A DNA stretch of 64,000 bases. It comes from Zygnema cylindricum. Lineage: Eukaryota > Streptophyta > Zygnematophyceae > Zygnematales > Zygnemataceae. The stretch covers positions 211,326 through 275,325 of the forward strand of contig JBBHKE010002841.1 of the NCBI GenBank assembly GCA_037447655.1, written 5' to 3'. This document shows, in pieces, positions 47,282-64,000 of this stretch (position 1 is the first letter of the stretch; the number at the start of each line of letters is the position of its first letter). Made by a program: the position numbers and the translations under genes. The notes below the pieces were generated by a model. That model was not told where the DNA came from. It ran no database searches and saw nothing but the letters and a program-made list of their open reading frames with translations.

Positions 47282-48297
47282 CAGAGGTCGCAAAAGTCAT
47301 AATTTTAGATAACCAAAATCGACATTTTTTTTTTCAAAATCTGAACACCTGATACTCGACCGGGTTACGTCACGCTGCTAAATTGTGACCTGTCACCCGA
47401 GACGCGTTTACGAAAATAAAATTTAGCCGGAACTCGATTTCTCGCGACTACCCGTACCTGTCAGTATCTGAAAAAGTACAAAAGTAATGGTACATCTCCC
47501 TTATACCTTCCACATACCAAGAGTACGAAGTACAATAATGTTGGATAGTATGGACAGTATAAAAAATAGCTCAAAAGTAGGTGAAAGTACCCCCATACAA
47601 TATTCCTATTGTACGCAAAACATACAATATGACCTTAAGACCCATATTGTATTGGACGCAAAATGAAAAAAAAAGGTAACAGGGTTGAGTTGCACATCGA
47701 TCGATAGAGAATTAAACGTCATGTCTAAATTTTGAAAAACATTCGAACAAAAAATTAATTTTCTGTGAGTTTTAAGGTGTTTTTTATTTAAACCGTCAGA
47801 TTTGGACGATCGGACGGTCGCTTATTAAAATTAGCGATCTAAGAAGATCACATGAAAAGCCCATTACACAACTTACCATAGGATTATATGGCATATTAAC
47901 GTCTGCAATTTTTGAACGTCCGCGTGTTTTAGTTCGCTAAAAAAAATCGTCCGGCGGCGTGCGTTGTACTATGATCTTACGTCAGATTCAGACGTTTGTA
48001 CAGGAGTGTGCACGACGCACACACATACAGTATGCCTCCTCTACGCGAGTTTTGTGCAAAGTTTTGTGCGCCTACCAAAGGCCTACCATAAAAAAGCCTA
48101 CTTTTGAACTATGGTACAAAACCTTCAATATTTTTCGTTTTTTGCTTACCCGACCGTACCCGTTTTTTTTTTTTTTTGAATCACCCGCCCGAATACGGCC
48201 GGCCCCCAATGTTTGGCACCCGAATCCGTTCCGGATGCGACGCGGGCGGTCGGGTAACGGTCGGGTACGGATTCGGGCACCCCGATTTCGACCTCTG
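47282..48297 (-). mobile_element. hAT deletion derivative with a nested MITE
   Basis: It begins CAGAGGTCGCAAAAGTCATA and ends GATTTCGACCTCTG. Without the MITE at 47,565-48,113 it is about 460 bp and aligns with the derivative at 46,682-47,159. The flanks (GTACCAAC and ACTACAGT) do not match, so its target duplication has been lost or the ends come from different copies. Confidence 0.85.
47565..48113 (+). mobile_element. MITE copy 3, 549 bp, nested in hAT derivative
   Basis: Same family as 31,562-32,018, same orientation. The left end is mutated (AATAGCTCAAAAGTAGG) and the right end is intact (CTTTTGAACTATG). The 8-bp flanks are GTATAAAA (47,557-47,564) and GTACAAAA (48,114-48,121). The right half, about 47,885-48,060, has replaced the second internal repeat with different sequence (includes CGTCCGGCGGCGTGCG), making it 92 bp longer than the other two. 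Confidence 0.88.
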
Positions 48298-48419
48298 ACT
48301 ACAGTACAGTAAAGTAGAATTTCAAAGTACGCAGTCTACCGCCATTTAATGTTTATTTCCCCACAAGCTGTCGAAAAAAAATAACACTAATGACGATACA
48401 CGGTGTATCCCTCTAAACT

Positions 48420-48640
48420 GAGACACCGATTTTGTACCAATCCAGTACCGATCTTGTATTATTGCCGTACGAAATATTTTCCACTGTAGTTTAGTACAAT
48501 CTCGCACCAGTTTCGTACCAATTTCGCACTAAATCCCTACCAATTAGTGCCAATACGGTAACAATCCAGTTCCAAATTAGTACCATTTAGCACCAATAGA
48601 GAACTTCATTCAGTACGGAATAGTACTAATTTTAATTAAA
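48420..48640. repeat. Degenerate TACCAAT-type minisatellite
   Basis: Loose repeats of CAGTACCAATTTCGTACCAAT (about 10-12 bases per unit) run through this stretch. No coding potential. Confidence 0.55.
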
Positions 48641-48903
48641 ATACAGTATCCGCTGTGTGCACTTTAACCAGTTCAGTAAAGCTTCTGAACTGCTATGAAA
48701 TTTGCAGCTTAACGTGCAGTTTTTGACACATTTTTGTAGAGCTTTGTCCTGCTTTTCCTTTAGGTTTTTACTTTTTTCTTCTTCCTTTGTTTCTCACCTT
48801 TTGTTTTCTTCTCGAGACCTTTTTCAAACTCTTGATTCTTTTTTTGCCTGCCTTCTTCGTGTATCTCAAAAGACTCCTCTTTTCAGCTCTTCCTTTTTTT
48901 GCT

Positions 48904-49109
48904 AAACCCTAGCAAGAATAGTTTTTCTAGATGGTTCACATTTATTAAACAATATCTTAAAAGTGTATTGCAGGGTTTAACAATATTTCGTTTCTGCTTT
49001 TCTTTTTTTCCTCCTAGTGTGAGCTTTTATCATTGCAATTTGAAGCTATATTTTACCTAGGGTTTAAGAACAAAGGAAAAAGAAGGTTTTTAAGAAGGGA
49101 TTAGGGTTT
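48904..49109 (+). promoter_or_regulatory. Three telo-box-like motifs upstream of NOP2
   Basis: AAACCCTAG lies at 48,904-48,912, CTAGGGTTT at 49,057-49,065 and TTAGGGTTT at 49,101-49,109, the last ending five bases before the start codon. In plants the telo-box (AAACCCTAA and close variants) is common in promoters and 5' leaders of ribosomal-protein and ribosome-biogenesis genes. Finding three ahead of NOP2 fits co-regulation with that set. It could instead reflect the many CCCTAA words in this genome. Confidence 0.5.
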
Positions 49110-49113
49110 ACAA

Positions 49114-63852
<14,739 letters not shown>

Positions 63853-64000
63853 ATAAATCGTGGTTTTTTTTTCAGGTTTTTGACCTCGAATGTTTTCTTT
63901 TTTTTACTCAAATAATAATAGTATTTTTTTCTATTTTACGGTTATTTTTAAGTCAGGGTTTCTGCTTCTTTGTTTTTTTTTTTTTTTTTTTATTAATATT
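63853..64000 (+). other. NOP2 3' flank
   Basis: T-rich sequence with an AATAAA at the stop codon and an AATAATAATAG further on. Nothing else is recognised before the window ends in a poly-T run. Confidence 0.5.

Overview
This is a stretch of AT-rich nuclear DNA from a eukaryote. Spliceosomal GT-AG introns, plant-type Ty1/copia and hAT transposons, interstitial TTAGGG-type telomeric repeats and very long CT/AT microsatellites all point that way, and nothing looks prokaryotic. The lineage cannot be fixed from the sequence. The copia proteins and the telo-box-like motifs (AAACCCTAG) upstream of the ribosome-biogenesis gene suggest a plant or alga-like relative.

Layout. (1) 1-8,600: about three diverged direct copies of a ~3-kb unit. 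Each carries one 72-78 nt minus-strand exon coding a single leucine-rich repeat. The three exons splice in one frame and form part of an LRR gene whose ends lie outside what I can see. (2) 8,600-11,380: an unrelated segment of unassigned, coding-like sequence and a 27-bp hairpin. (3) 11,380-46,370: a tandem array of ~7-kb units (partial D, then A, B and C). Each full unit holds two inverted arms with exon-like sequence and a 10-bp GGTCAAACAN minisatellite, around a spacer with a conserved short ORF. The units also carry telomere-like repeats. (4) The array has been hit repeatedly by transposons: a decayed 6.0-kb copia element, a tandem pair of ~0.94-kb repeats, a 4.6-kb hAT element, and a 457-bp MITE family whose copies sit both in the array and inside other elements. 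(5) 46,370-48,700: two short deletion derivatives of the same hAT, one containing another MITE, followed by degenerate simple repeats. (6) 49,114-63,852, plus strand: a complete 18-exon gene for NOP2/Nol1, the nucleolar rRNA cytosine-C5 methyltransferase. The exons sum to 2,640 nt, which is exactly 879 codons plus a stop.

NOP2 is the only confidently complete host gene. The LRR gene is partial. The exon-like parts of the 7-kb units appear mostly decayed, and the transposon proteins are all broken. CT arrays fill many NOP2 introns and produce long spurious Ser-Leu open frames, which are not genes.
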